Below, in pieces: positions 15,331-25,361 of a stretch of DNA of 64,000 nt. This DNA is from Deltaproteobacteria bacterium (GTDB lineage: Bacteria > Bdellovibrionota_C > UBA2361 > SZUA-149 > JAITKM01). Below the pieces are notes generated by a model that did no database searches, was not told where the DNA came from, and saw nothing but the letters and a program-made list of their open reading frames with translations. The stretch covers positions 11,147-75,146 of the forward strand of contig JAITKM010000039.1 of NCBI GenBank assembly GCA_031278395.1, read 5' to 3'. How positions within the stretch are numbered: position 1 is the first letter of the stretch; each line of letters starts with the position of its first letter. The position numbers were made by a program, and so were the translations under genes.

Positions 15331-18066
15331 ATGGGAATCTCAGTTTGCGCCGATAATATAGACTCCAAGCAGGAAAGAAAGTTTAATCCTAAACAACATT
15401 ACCGCATTAATAGCGAGCTGTTGCATGCTTTATATTGCGATTGTGAAGAAATTTTAGATAGCGAATATATAGAGCGAGATGCCTCAAAAAATAGTTTCCC
15501 AAATGCGCAAGCCATGTCTGTAAGTAATGAATTAGCTCCTCTTACGTCAGGTTCATTAGGGGGGGTATTAGGCGAAGTTGAGCATGTTGTTACTAAAGCT
15601 GAACGTCTTGCCAGCACCCTACAAACCGCTGCACATAAACAAATTTGGCAAATTGTCGAAAAAAATATTTTAACCCTAGAGCAGTGTTTTAAATTTGAAG
15701 ATCATGGACATGTAGATGTTACGAAGGATACAGCTACTTATTACATTAACTTTTTTATTAATGAAGAGACCTTAAATTTAACTAAGTTTTTTGTGCGCTG
15801 GGGATGTTATGATGACGTCGCTGAAAACTGGGAAGATTTAGAAGTGCGTCATCACGAAATTATCAAAATTAAAGAAGGACATTTTTATATTAAAAAAGTT
15901 TTTCCGCTGCTGCGTCGCGGCTGGTATGGCGCAACTTGTTATGCTCAAGATATTCGTAGCGCTAAGCAAATTTGGCAAGGTATAGGTTATCATCACGATG
16001 CTAAATTTAGAATTGATTGCGACAGTGAACGTCTTTGTAAATATATGCTAAGTGCTCGTAGCGAATATCTTCGACAAGTTAGTGAATCACTCTTAACTAA
16101 AATTAAAGACTATCAGCATTTTGTCGAGGGACTTGAGGAATATTCTAAAGGCGATAATGGTAAGTATTTATCTGAAGTTTTATACACAGCAACTAATCAC
16201 AATGAAACTTTAAGAAATTTTATCTCAGCTCATTTTAAAACTGCTCAAGATAAAGTATCCTCATTAATCGAGGGTAGTGAAGAATATTTAAAATCTAAAT
16301 TTGTTTATCAAACCCTAAATAATATTGGCGTTGGTGAGGTTGTGTTAGTTTCGCCTGAAGGTCCGCAGGCAACTTTTGGCGGTATTGCCCAGGTTATCGA
16401 AGGCTGGCTCAAGGCCTTTCCAGAACATGGAATTCCAGTAACTCTAATTAGTCTACTCTATGAGCAGGCGCAGGGTAATAAGCATGGAGATGCTTTTGCA
16501 ACCTTAAGAAACGGCATTAATATTTGTGGCAAAAATACTAAGCTCAAATATTGTGGCGAGGTAGATATTCCGTTTGGTCCGACTACGCGACCTAATGGTG
16601 GGCAGTGGGTGCAGGGGGCATATAATGTGCGGGCTAATGTGTATATGGCAGAGTGTGGAAATGTGCGGGTCTTTTTGTTAAGGCATGCACGTTATGCTGA
16701 TCGCCTTTATCCGCATTTAATGGGCGATGAGCATTTACGGCGGGTGATTTTCTTGGGACGTGGCGCATTAGAAATAATGAAAAATCCAGCTTTTGGTATT
16801 CGTCCGCAATTAATTATTTCCAATGATTGGATTAGCGCTTTAGTTCCAGTTTTACATAAATTAGATTGGCGTTATAACGGAGCTGAAAATTTAAAAAAAT
16901 GTAAAACAATTCATCTAGTGCATAACGCAGGTAAAGACTATCAAGGGCGTTTTGCTAATAATCACAATAATCAAAATTTATATTCGATGCTTGAGCTAGA
17001 CCACGCGCATTGGGATGGCTTAATGGATCCGCGGCAGAAGAATATGTTTAATATTACCTCGGCTGCGCTACTGCATTTAAATGGTGCAATTGTGGCGGTA
17101 AGCCGCACATATGCCAAGGAACTGCTAACTAAAGAGGGAGCGGATGGTTTGGAAGGTTTAATGTGGAAGCAGAAGGATGGGTTGTTTGGAATTAGTAATG
17201 GGATAGACCAGGTTAAGCAGAGAAAAACAGTGTTGCGGGTTGGTGAAGGGGCTAGGCAGGATTTAGGATGGGGGCGAACTTGTCCGGAGCATGACGAAGA
17301 TTTAAGTAGTTTTTTTGATAAATTATTAGGTTATAAGGCGGCTGCAAAACTTCGTTTGCAAAGGAATTTTGGGTTACATCAGGGTGAGGATAAAGTTATT
17401 TTAACGCTAGTTGGGCGGCTGGCTGAGCAAAAAGGAATTTCGCTTTTGATGGGCAATGCAGCGGGTGATGGTTGTAGTGTGCTGGAGTTAATTTTGAGAA
17501 AATATCCTGAAACGCAGTTTGTAATTGCAGGTCCAAGAGTGGACGGCGATAATTTATCGGAGCGTTTTTGTGGATTACTGGCGCATCTCAGTCGTTGTTT
17601 TAGCGGTAGGGTGTTGGGTATCACGGAATTTGTGCCGCATGATTTTGCCATGGAAATTTTTACAGCTGGAGATTGGACATTAATGCCGTCGAGGTTTGAG
17701 CCGTGTGGTTTGTCACAGTTGCATGCTTTATTGGCAGGTAGTTTAGTCATTGCCCGCAATGTTGGAGGGCTTTCTGCGACGCTGGAAAGGTTTGATGATG
17801 CGCATGGGCAAGGCAATGGTTTTATGTTTGACGAATATTCAAGCACTGCTCTTAGAAATACAATGTGTTGGGCTTTAGATAGAACAAGAGATGTAAATTT
17901 TAGAAAACAGTTAATGTTGGCAGCAGCCAAAGCTCAGCATGATTGGTCGCATCGTATACCGCAATATGTCTCAGTTTTTCAGCATATCTTAGGCGTTCTG
18001 GGCGGCGATTCATATCTACATTTGCAACACCACCGCGATATAATTTCCAATCAGGTCGGAGTATAG
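15331..18066 (+). CDS. glycogen/starch-synthase-like GT5 enzyme with long N-terminal extension
   Basis: A 911-aa protein; bacterial GlgA is about 480. The GT5 catalytic part spans roughly residues 335-890: VSPEGPQATFGGIAQVIEGW (donor loop), IISNDWISALVPVL, IHLVHNAGKDYQGRF, ISNGID, GRLAEQKGI, and PSRFEPCGLSQLHALLAGS with the E-x7-E-type catalytic/UDP-ADP site near residue 785. In the donor loop the usual KTGGL lysine, which contacts ADP-glucose phosphates in GlgA, is replaced (ATFGGI). Residues 1-335 are not recognised; about 130-215 look beta-rich and about 230-330 helical. It could be a glycogen synthase with an altered donor or a related alpha-glucan synthase. Confidence 0.78.
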   Translation: MGISVCADNIDSKQERKFNPKQHYRINSELLHALYCDCEEILDSEYIERDASKNSFPNAQAMSVSNELAPLTSGSLGGVLGEVEHVVTKAERLASTLQTAAHKQIWQIVEKNILTLEQCFKFEDHGHVDVTKDTATYYINFFINEETLNLTKFFVRWGCYDDVAENWEDLEVRHHEIIKIKEGHFYIKKVFPLLRRGWYGATCYAQDIRSAKQIWQGIGYHHDAKFRIDCDSERLCKYMLSARSEYLRQVSESLLTKIKDYQHFVEGLEEYSKGDNGKYLSEVLYTATNHNETLRNFISAHFKTAQDKVSSLIEGSEEYLKSKFVYQTLNNIGVGEVVLVSPEGPQATFGGIAQVIEGWLKAFPEHGIPVTLISLLYEQAQGNKHGDAFATLRNGINICGKNTKLKYCGEVDIPFGPTTRPNGGQWVQGAYNVRANVYMAECGNVRVFLLRHARYADRLYPHLMGDEHLRRVIFLGRGALEIMKNPAFGIRPQLIISNDWISALVPVLHKLDWRYNGAENLKKCKTIHLVHNAGKDYQGRFANNHNNQNLYSMLELDHAHWDGLMDPRQKNMFNITSAALLHLNGAIVAVSRTYAKELLTKEGADGLEGLMWKQKDGLFGISNGIDQVKQRKTVLRVGEGARQDLGWGRTCPEHDEDLSSFFDKLLGYKAAAKLRLQRNFGLHQGEDKVILTLVGRLAEQKGISLLMGNAAGDGCSVLELILRKYPETQFVIAGPRVDGDNLSERFCGLLAHLSRCFSGRVLGITEFVPHDFAMEIFTAGDWTLMPSRFEPCGLSQLHALLAGSLVIARNVGGLSATLERFDDAHGQGNGFMFDEYSSTALRNTMCWALDRTRDVNFRKQLMLAAAKAQHDWSHRIPQYVSVFQHILGVLGGDSYLHLQHHRDIISNQVGV

Positions 18067-18144
18067 AGTTGTTAAAACATGCCTTAATCTCATCAAGCAT
18101 TTTTCAGATTTTGGCAAGACCAACCTAAAATATTAACATTCACC

Positions 18145-18819
18145 TCAAAGAGAGGGAGAGGGGGGGCATTTTAATTTTTTAATCTGTGCCGCATAATCCG
18201 TAGCTTTAAAAATAAAACTGCCCGCAACCAGTATATCCGCTCCTAAGCTAAGCGCACGCTGGGCAGTTTGTTCATTAATGCCGCCGTCAACTTCTAATAA
18301 TGGACGCTGGGGGCAGGTTTCAATTATTTGGCGAACTTGGACAATTTTTTCTTCCACACTACTAATAAATTTTTGTCCGCTCCAGCCCGGATTAACAGAC
18401 ATCACGAGAACTGTATCAACTAAAGGTATAATCTCGGAAATTGCAGCTACTGGTGTAGCCGGATTCAAAGAAATACCAGCCTTTTTGCCTAAATTATGAA
18501 TAGCTTGAATTAAAGTTTGAGGATTTGGATTGTTTTCAATATGAATCGTTATATTGTCTGCTCCAGCTTTGGCAAAAGCTTCAATTTGTCGCTCTGGGTT
18601 GTTAATCATTAAATGCACATCCAGCGCCAAAGTAGTAAGCCGGCTAACTGCCGCAACCACACAATCACCAAAAGTAATTGGCGGGACAAATTGCCCATCC
18701 ATCACATCCAGATGCACAAAATCCGCCCCAGCTAGCTCTATTTTTTTTATTTCTATATCTAATTTGCTAAAATCTGCGGCTAAAATTGAGGGGGCAATTA
18801 GAATTTTTTGGTTAGTCAT
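18145..18819 (-). CDS. rpe: ribulose-phosphate 3-epimerase
   Basis: A 224-aa TIM-barrel protein, full family length. Signature elements are IAPSILAADFSKL, FVHLDVMDGQFVPPITFG (metal His and Asp), LDVHLMINNPE, VLVMSVNPGWSGQKF and LEVDGGINEQTAQ. It interconverts ribulose-5-phosphate and xylulose-5-phosphate in the pentose phosphate pathway. It is convergent with the GT5 gene and divergent from the secreted EF-hand gene; the 135 bp between the two starts must hold both promoters. Confidence 0.96.
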   Translation of the reverse strand: MTNQKILIAPSILAADFSKLDIEIKKIELAGADFVHLDVMDGQFVPPITFGDCVVAAVSRLTTLALDVHLMINNPERQIEAFAKAGADNITIHIENNPNPQTLIQAIHNLGKKAGISLNPATPVAAISEIIPLVDTVLVMSVNPGWSGQKFISSVEEKIVQVRQIIETCPQRPLLEVDGGINEQTAQRALSLGADILVAGSFIFKATDYAAQIKKLKCPPSPSL

Positions 18820-18954
18820 AATGCTGGTGATTAAATTTATATATTGTCGTAATTGCTTAAATTACGTAAAGACAAGCTCTAATTTATGCAACAACATCCT
18901 TGTCACAAATAACGAACGCTGTAGCGACATTTATGAATTATAACTTAAATTAAT

Positions 18955-20946
18955 ATGTCAAGACTTAAATTTATTTGCTTAACTTTTATTTGCTTGCTGC
19001 TGATTCCTGCTCATATTATTTATTCAGCAACGTTAGGAGATTTTGATTTTAGTCTGTCTGAGGAGAAATTGATATGCGCTGATTATTGTTGCACATATAA
19101 ACCCCAAGATTCAGAACAAGACGCTGAAACTTCAAATTCTGTAGCGTCCGAAGAAGCTCAAAGCTCTCAATACCCAGATCAAACTTCTGCGCCAGCAGTA
19201 GCTAGTAGTAGTTCGGAAAATGCCGACACCAACAGTTCGGGAAAAAAAGGCGGTAGCGGCGGCTTGGGGACCGGTGGAACTGGTAATGTTAATAAAAGTT
19301 CAATAAGCAGCAGCAGTAGTTCTGCTAATTGTTTAACCTTGCTAACTATTCAAACAGAAGAAGATGAAATAATAAAATACGAGGCGTTTTATAAAACTTT
19401 TGATTCTGGAGCCAGCTCCTGGGTGACTAATTCTTCTGATTCTTTTAGTCGTCCTTATTATGTTCAAAATGTAGGTGGTGATATTCATGATTGTTTAAAA
19501 AATGATATGAATGATTTTTTAGCTAGCTGTTTGCAAATGCATGGAGGTTCAGTAATTACTCCAGGCGGCACAGCTATAGAAGGAGTAGGCGCGTCATCAT
19601 CAACCGAGAGTGGAACTTGGGCGGCGCAGTATTTATTGTTTGATGAGTTAGCCAATTATTCTTCGGCTGGTAACGCTACAACTATTGCTAATAATGCGTT
19701 TTGGGTCGGTGAAGTCGATGATTGTCTACTAGATAAGACTTTATCAAGAGTAGGTGCTTTGAATTTGCTAAGCGAACTAGTAGCGCAAGGTCTCCATCCA
19801 ACTCAATATAATACCTCGTCTAGCGCAGGTGAACATTTACCATCAGGACTAACTACTAATCAGGTTTATATTGACGCTAGTTGCAATGTTGTTGCTGGCG
19901 ATCCAAATGATCTTACTGAACGGGTTTGTGGCGATCTAACGATTAATACCTATCTGACGCCGCTTAGTTTGGTCTGGGAAAGAATTAAAGACAAGCCGTC
20001 GTTTTCGGCAAGTAATTTTCAGCTTGATCCAAAACAAGAAAATAAGTGGTATGTCTGGAAAGCTAGCGCGGATATGCCGCTTTTAGTTTATCACAAACCA
20101 ACAGGTTGGTTTGAGTCGGAAAATAAAATCAAAGTTACCTCTGTTGAGCAGTTGTTTGGGCAATATACTTTTGGCAAAAATTGGTTAGACGGTTTTTCTG
20201 CTTTGGCTAGTTTAGACAAAAACCAAGATGGAGAAGTTTCTGGTAAAGAGTTAGATAATTTGTATCTCTGGTTTGATAATAATCAAAATGGCGTCTCTGA
20301 AGAAGGAGAAGTTAAAGATCTTAAAAAAGCCGGGGTTACTACTTTGTATTACAAGAGAGACCGAGACGATACTCTAACAGGAGATATTGTCGGGATTGTC
20401 GGGTATAAAAGAATCAAAGATAAACAGATAGTCAAAGGCTCAATTGTAGATTGGATGTCAAAGCAGGCTTACAGTAATAAGTTTGACGCGTTGGTATCCG
20501 CCAAAAAAGAAGAGAAAGAAATAGTTGCTTTGGCTAAAAAGCCGTATTTTGGCGGTGTTTGGAGTTGGGTGTTGGACCAAAAAGTTGTAGCTAAAAATAT
20601 GGCAAATATTTTTGGAACTTTTGTCATGTCTGACAACGGCAATACAGTTAAAGGAATTTCAATTATCGATATTCCAACCACTAGTAAAAGCTATTTACAA
20701 ACTATCGGGATTCGGCAGTTTGTGCCTTTTGTGGCGCTGCGAAATGAAGAAGCAAATGAAATTAAATTTTTAACTCAAACTCAAGATGGATTAGTTACGG
20801 AAAATACTATCACTCTTTCAGAGGATGGTAGAATGTTATATGGAGTTAGCCGATCTGAGATGTGGAAAACAACGGCTAAGAAAGAAAAAAAGCTAGTTCA
20901 TTATACATGGAAAGCCTATAAAAAATTTTATAAAAGTAAAAGTTAA
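18955..20946 (+). CDS. secreted protein with EF-hand-like calcium motifs, unknown function
   Basis: A 663-aa protein with a signal peptide (cut near YSA, residue 25), a Cys pair early in the mature region, then a Ser/Gly/Asn-rich linker (about residues 55-120, including a GGSGGLGTGGTG run). Around residues 420-455 two EF-hand/dockerin-like loops follow each other: DKNQDGEVSGKE and DNNQNGVSEEGE. No catalytic domain is recognised. The C-terminal 150 residues are beta-rich and Lys-rich. It ends one base before manC, so the two are probably cotranscribed. A calcium-stabilised surface or periplasmic role is inference. Confidence 0.7.
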   Translation: MSRLKFICLTFICLLLIPAHIIYSATLGDFDFSLSEEKLICADYCCTYKPQDSEQDAETSNSVASEEAQSSQYPDQTSAPAVASSSSENADTNSSGKKGGSGGLGTGGTGNVNKSSISSSSSSANCLTLLTIQTEEDEIIKYEAFYKTFDSGASSWVTNSSDSFSRPYYVQNVGGDIHDCLKNDMNDFLASCLQMHGGSVITPGGTAIEGVGASSSTESGTWAAQYLLFDELANYSSAGNATTIANNAFWVGEVDDCLLDKTLSRVGALNLLSELVAQGLHPTQYNTSSSAGEHLPSGLTTNQVYIDASCNVVAGDPNDLTERVCGDLTINTYLTPLSLVWERIKDKPSFSASNFQLDPKQENKWYVWKASADMPLLVYHKPTGWFESENKIKVTSVEQLFGQYTFGKNWLDGFSALASLDKNQDGEVSGKELDNLYLWFDNNQNGVSEEGEVKDLKKAGVTTLYYKRDRDDTLTGDIVGIVGYKRIKDKQIVKGSIVDWMSKQAYSNKFDALVSAKKEEKEIVALAKKPYFGGVWSWVLDQKVVAKNMANIFGTFVMSDNGNTVKGISIIDIPTTSKSYLQTIGIRQFVPFVALRNEEANEIKFLTQTQDGLVTENTITLSEDGRMLYGVSRSEMWKTTAKKEKKLVHYTWKAYKKFYKSKS

Positions 20947-20947
20947 A

Positions 20948-22045
20948 ATGTATCAGTTATTTTACGGAGAGCTACCGCCCGCGCCGTCTGCGCTGGCTGT
21001 TATTATGGCTGGCGGTAGCGGAACTAGATTCTGGCCCCTAAGCGCCAAAGAAAAACCTAAACAATTTTTAAACTTGTCTGTTACTGGCAAAAGCCTCATT
21101 CAAGATACTGTCGAACGTCTTAGCGGGTTAATTCAACCTCATGAGGTGTTGGTTGTTACAGGGGAGGCTTGGGTTTCGCAAGTGCAGCAACATTTGCCGC
21201 AAGCTGCAATTTTGGCAGAACCACAAGGACGAAATACGGCTCCGTGCTTAGGGCTTGCCGCCATTAAAATTTTAAATGCTGTGGGCGATGTGCCAATGTT
21301 GTGCGTTGCAGCGGATAACCTAGTTCAGGGAGCTGAGAAACTACGTGAATTATATGCGCGGGCACTTCAACTAGCGCAAGCGGAAGATGTCTTAATTACG
21401 ATCGGGATTAAACCAACTTATCCCGAAACAGGTTATGGCTATATTTATTGTGGGCAAGCAGGCAGGCAGCGGCAGCCCGGAACTCCTCTGCAAGTGTCGT
21501 CATTTAAAGAAAAGCCGGATTTAGAAACAGCAAAACAGTATTTAGCTAGCGGAGATTATTTTTGGAATGCAGGCATGTTGATTGTGCGTCCAACTGTTTT
21601 ATTAAAGGCTATTGAACAATATCTGCCGGATTTATTTGAAGGATTAACTAAAATTGATCAGGCGTTAGATAATGCATTAGTTGTAAAAACTATTTTTGAA
21701 AACTTACCGGCTGTGTCAATCGATATTGGTGTGCTAGAAAAAGCCGAAAATGTAGTTATGTTCGCTGGCGATAATTTTAAGTGGTCTGATATTGGTTCGT
21801 GGAAGTCGTGGGCTGATTTAATGTTAGAAAACGCTACTAATTATAGTAATGCGGCTGAAAGAACTGTTTTTGTGAACTCAAAAAATTGCGCACTTTATGT
21901 GGCTGAGATGGAGAAGGCGGAGCAGAAAAAAATTATTGGCGTAGTCGGTTTAGAAAATGTGGTAATTGTGGACACGCCCCGGGGGTTGCTAGTTTGTCAT
22001 CAAGATTTAAGCCAAGAAGTAAAAAAAATTATTAGAGAATCCTAA
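20948..22045 (+). CDS. manC: mannose-1-phosphate guanylyltransferase
   Basis: A 365-aa protein. The nucleotidyltransferase signature GGSGTRFWPLSAKEKPKQF lies near residue 22. Other family blocks are EPQGRNTAPCLGLAA, CVAADNLVQ, GYGYI, SFKEKPDLETA and DYFWNAGMLIVRP. It makes GDP-mannose, a donor for mannose, fucose or rhamnose-containing surface glycans. It lacks the C-terminal phosphomannose isomerase domain of long ManC proteins, so PMI activity must be encoded elsewhere. It serves the glycan genes in this window at least indirectly. Confidence 0.93.
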   Translation: MYQLFYGELPPAPSALAVIMAGGSGTRFWPLSAKEKPKQFLNLSVTGKSLIQDTVERLSGLIQPHEVLVVTGEAWVSQVQQHLPQAAILAEPQGRNTAPCLGLAAIKILNAVGDVPMLCVAADNLVQGAEKLRELYARALQLAQAEDVLITIGIKPTYPETGYGYIYCGQAGRQRQPGTPLQVSSFKEKPDLETAKQYLASGDYFWNAGMLIVRPTVLLKAIEQYLPDLFEGLTKIDQALDNALVVKTIFENLPAVSIDIGVLEKAENVVMFAGDNFKWSDIGSWKSWADLMLENATNYSNAAERTVFVNSKNCALYVAEMEKAEQKKIIGVVGLENVVIVDTPRGLLVCHQDLSQEVKKIIRES

Positions 22046-22243
22046 GTTGCGCGGGCATTTAGTTTTGTTGTTGGCAGCAAGTAGGGGTTAGTTATTTCTT
22101 ACTGGGCAAAATCGATTTATTTAATTTTTAAATTTTCTTGCACTGATAACTTAAAATGAATATACTCCCACCTCATTTTTGACCCTAATTTAATACTATT
22201 AAAAGCAGACAAATAGATTATCCCACAGGCTTAGAATCCAATT

Positions 22244-25000
22244 ATGTTACAATACGTTTTAAATAAAATTTTCGGATCCAGAAATGAAAGAGAGTTACGT
22301 CGACTTTGGCCACTTGTGGAACGCATCAACCAACTTGAAGCTAAGTATCTTAATTTCTCCTTAGATGATTTAAAAAATCAAACCAATATTTTTAAAGAAC
22401 GCCTTGCCACGGGCGAAACTTTAGATGACATTTTGCCAGAAGCTTTTGCCGTGGTGCGCGAGACTAGTAAACGCGTGCTCGGGATGCGACATTTTGATGT
22501 TCAGCTGCTGGGCGGCATTGTGCTGCATCAAGGAAAAATTGCCGAAATGAAAACTGGTGAAGGAAAAACCCTTTGCGCCACACTTCCCCTTTATTTAAAC
22601 GCTCTGACTGGCAAGGGGGTTCATTTAGTTACGGTCAATGACTACCTAGCTAAACGCGACGCCGAATGGATGGGGCGGATTTATCGTTCTTTAGGGCTAA
22701 CTGTAGGGTGTATCGTAGAGCAGCTGAATGATCAAGAGCGGATTGTCGCCTACAGATCTGATATTATATATGGGCAAAACAATCAATTTGGCTTTGATTA
22801 TCTGCGTGATAACATGAAAGTCGATTTTAACGAAATGGTGCAACGCGGCTTTAACTTTGCGATTGTTGACGAAGTTGATTCAATCTTAATTGATGAAGCC
22901 CGAACTCCGCTAATTATTTCAAGCGCGGGCAGTAATCCAACTGAAACTTATGGTATGGCAAATGCTTTGGTGCACCAGCTAATTGAGGAAAACAAAAAAA
23001 TTTTGGCGCAAAATAAAAAAGACAACTTACTGCCGCCTAAAAATGCTAAAGAATCAGAACAATACGGGGAATATTTTTATTTAGATCTCAAAGGTAAAAA
23101 TATCGCCTTGAACGACGCTGGCGTGCGCCGGATTGAAACTTTACTCAATATTAACAATCTTTATAATCCAGAAAACATCAATGTTGTGCATCATGTTACG
23201 CAGGCTCTCAAAGCCAATATTATTATGAAACGCGATATTGATTATATGGTTAAAGACAATCAAGTCGTGATTATTGATGAGTTCACAGGGCGACAGATGG
23301 ATGGTAGACGTTGGTCGGACGGCTTGCACCAAGCAATTGAAGCTAAAGAAGGGGTGCCGATTGCGCGTGAGAGTGAAACGCTAGGGACAGTTACTTTTCA
23401 AAATTATTTTAGAATGTATGCCAAACTTAGCGGTATGACCGGCACGGCGGATACTGAAGCTATCGAGTTAAAAAAAATCTACAACTTGGACGTGGTCATG
23501 ATCCCTCCTAATATGCCCATGATTAGAGAAGATAAGTCTGACCAAATTTATGTTTCAATTCAGGAAAAATATAAAGCTGTCTGTAATGAGATTAAGGAAT
23601 TGCATCAAAAAGGACAGCCTATTTTAGTAGGCACGATTAGTATTGAAGCTTCTGAGCAGTTAAGCGCTATGCTCAAAAAAATGGGGATAAAACATAATGT
23701 GCTTAATGCTAAATTTCATGAGCAGGAAGCCGAGATTATAGCTCAAGCAGGGCGTTTAAACGCAGTTACTATTTCTACTAATATGGCCGGGCGCGGAACA
23801 GATATTTTGCTTGGTGGTAATCCGGACTTTTTTGTTGCTACCGAAGGAGTGATTTTAAATCCGTTCGATCCGAATTTTGATGCAGAATTATATAAGGAGC
23901 GCTTGGAGTTTTATAAAGCCCAGTGCGCTGAGGAGCATGAGGAAGTAGTGCGGGTAGGTGGTTTGTATATTATTGGAACAGAACGCCATGAAAGCCGACG
24001 CATTGATAATCAACTGCGTGGGCGCGCTGGTAGACAAGGCGATCCTGGTAGTTCGCAGTTTTATGTCTCGCTGGAAGATGATTTAATGAAGCGTTTTGGT
24101 GGTGAAAAAATGCAGGTCATGATGCGCAGTTTCGGCATGACTGATGAAGCGATTAGTGGTCGTTTAGTGGCGCGGGCAATTGAGCAAGCCCAGAAAAAGG
24201 TTGAAAGTTATCATTTCGATGTGCGTAAACACCTATTTGACTATGATAATGTTTTAAATAAACAAAGAGAAGTTATTTATTCGTTAAGAACTAAAATCTT
24301 ACAGAACGAAAATAATCAGGACTTTGAAGAGAGTATTTTAGAGCTAATTGCAGATGCAATTGAAGCTTTGGTTATGGATAAGGTTCACGAAAAAGTGCCG
24401 GTTGAGGATTGGGATATAATTGACGTCTGTAATGTTATAGAAAAGGTTTATAGTTTAACAGAGTCCGCAGCGCAAAATTTTGAAGATCAGAAAAAAGCGT
24501 TTAACGCCAAAGAAATGGCGCAAAGTCTGTTTGACTATTATCAGAACGCGGTTTTACAGAAATATAAGGAATGCAAAACTAAATTTGGCGCTGAGAGTTT
24601 TCTTAAGTTAATTCGCGTTATTTATCTGCAAGTTATAGATTATTTTTGGAAAGAGCATTTAGCTAATATGACTAGTTTGCGCGAAGGTATTGGTTTACGT
24701 GGTTATGGGCAAAAAAATCCGCTTTATGAATATCAACGCGAAGCGTTTGTCCTATTTGAAGAGATGATTTTTAACATTAATGTTACGGTTTCGCGGGAAA
24801 TGTTTAATGTTGAACTCCTAACAGATGAAGAAATTAGAGAGCGTCAAGCCCAGGAACAGAAAAGACAGCACCAAATAGCCGAGACAGCCAAAGCAGTGCA
24901 TCATGACACGCAGGTAGCTCAAAAATCTGTAGCGGCGTCCAACCTAAATCGCCAACAACGCCGCCTAGAAGAAAAAAGAAATAAAAAACATTCCAAATAA
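22244..25000 (+). CDS. secA: preprotein translocase ATPase SecA
   Basis: A 918-aa protein with all core elements: LRRLWPLVERIN start, Walker A MKTGEGKT, DEVDSILIDEARTPLI (DEAD-like Walker B), the preprotein-crosslinking region, TNMAGRGTDILLGG, ESRRIDNQLRGRAGRQGDPGSS, and the helical scaffold WKEHLANMTSLREGIGLRGYGQKNPL. It drives Sec-dependent export. The C-terminus ends in a basic Gln/Arg/Lys stretch and lacks the Cys-rich zinc/SecB-binding motif of proteobacterial SecA. Confidence 0.98.
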   Translation: MLQYVLNKIFGSRNERELRRLWPLVERINQLEAKYLNFSLDDLKNQTNIFKERLATGETLDDILPEAFAVVRETSKRVLGMRHFDVQLLGGIVLHQGKIAEMKTGEGKTLCATLPLYLNALTGKGVHLVTVNDYLAKRDAEWMGRIYRSLGLTVGCIVEQLNDQERIVAYRSDIIYGQNNQFGFDYLRDNMKVDFNEMVQRGFNFAIVDEVDSILIDEARTPLIISSAGSNPTETYGMANALVHQLIEENKKILAQNKKDNLLPPKNAKESEQYGEYFYLDLKGKNIALNDAGVRRIETLLNINNLYNPENINVVHHVTQALKANIIMKRDIDYMVKDNQVVIIDEFTGRQMDGRRWSDGLHQAIEAKEGVPIARESETLGTVTFQNYFRMYAKLSGMTGTADTEAIELKKIYNLDVVMIPPNMPMIREDKSDQIYVSIQEKYKAVCNEIKELHQKGQPILVGTISIEASEQLSAMLKKMGIKHNVLNAKFHEQEAEIIAQAGRLNAVTISTNMAGRGTDILLGGNPDFFVATEGVILNPFDPNFDAELYKERLEFYKAQCAEEHEEVVRVGGLYIIGTERHESRRIDNQLRGRAGRQGDPGSSQFYVSLEDDLMKRFGGEKMQVMMRSFGMTDEAISGRLVARAIEQAQKKVESYHFDVRKHLFDYDNVLNKQREVIYSLRTKILQNENNQDFEESILELIADAIEALVMDKVHEKVPVEDWDIIDVCNVIEKVYSLTESAAQNFEDQKKAFNAKEMAQSLFDYYQNAVLQKYKECKTKFGAESFLKLIRVIYLQVIDYFWKEHLANMTSLREGIGLRGYGQKNPLYEYQREAFVLFEEMIFNINVTVSREMFNVELLTDEEIRERQAQEQKRQHQIAETAKAVHHDTQVAQKSVAASNLNRQQRRLEEKRNKKHSK

Positions 25001-25028
25001 AGAATGAAGTAATGGCTTGTAGGCAGCG

Positions 25029-25361
25029 CTATTCTTGGCTAGCAGAAGAACTAGAATCGCTTGATTTGCCTTCATCAAAAGATCCTAAGCTTTCATAGGT
25101 CAGACAATCGAACGTATTGTATAAAATCTTTAAGTTAAATTCTCCAACATTATTATAACTTCTGCCATAAACAACTAAATAATAGGTTCCAGCTGGTTTA
25201 CCTTTTTAAACTAATACTTTTATTTGTACTTGTGCCGCTAGTGCTACTAAGAACTTCGAGGTTAGAATTATATAATATCATCTGTAAATCAGTAACCGTC
25301 TTATTAAATCGAATATAGTTGTAGTTAATATTATAACATGGAAAGAGAGGGGGTAGTTTTT
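25029..25361 (-). pseudogene. frameshifted remnant of a PPC-domain secreted protein
   Basis: On the minus strand one frame reads VTDLQMILYNSNLEVLSS..NKSISLK and, after one extra A in a five-A run (about 25205-25210), a second frame continues GKPAGTYYLVVYGRSYNN..GEFNLKIL, then a Ser-rich tail ending at a TAG at 25029. Together they give the second half of a bacterial pre-peptidase C-terminal (PPC) beta-sandwich. The N-terminal part and start codon are missing. It abuts the smr gene. It is either a decayed gene end or, if the frameshift is a sequencing error, still a fragment because no start is present. Confidence 0.55.

Noticed and set aside
17379-17930. 183-aa minus-strand frame
   Set aside because: Antisense to the conserved GT5 catalytic region.
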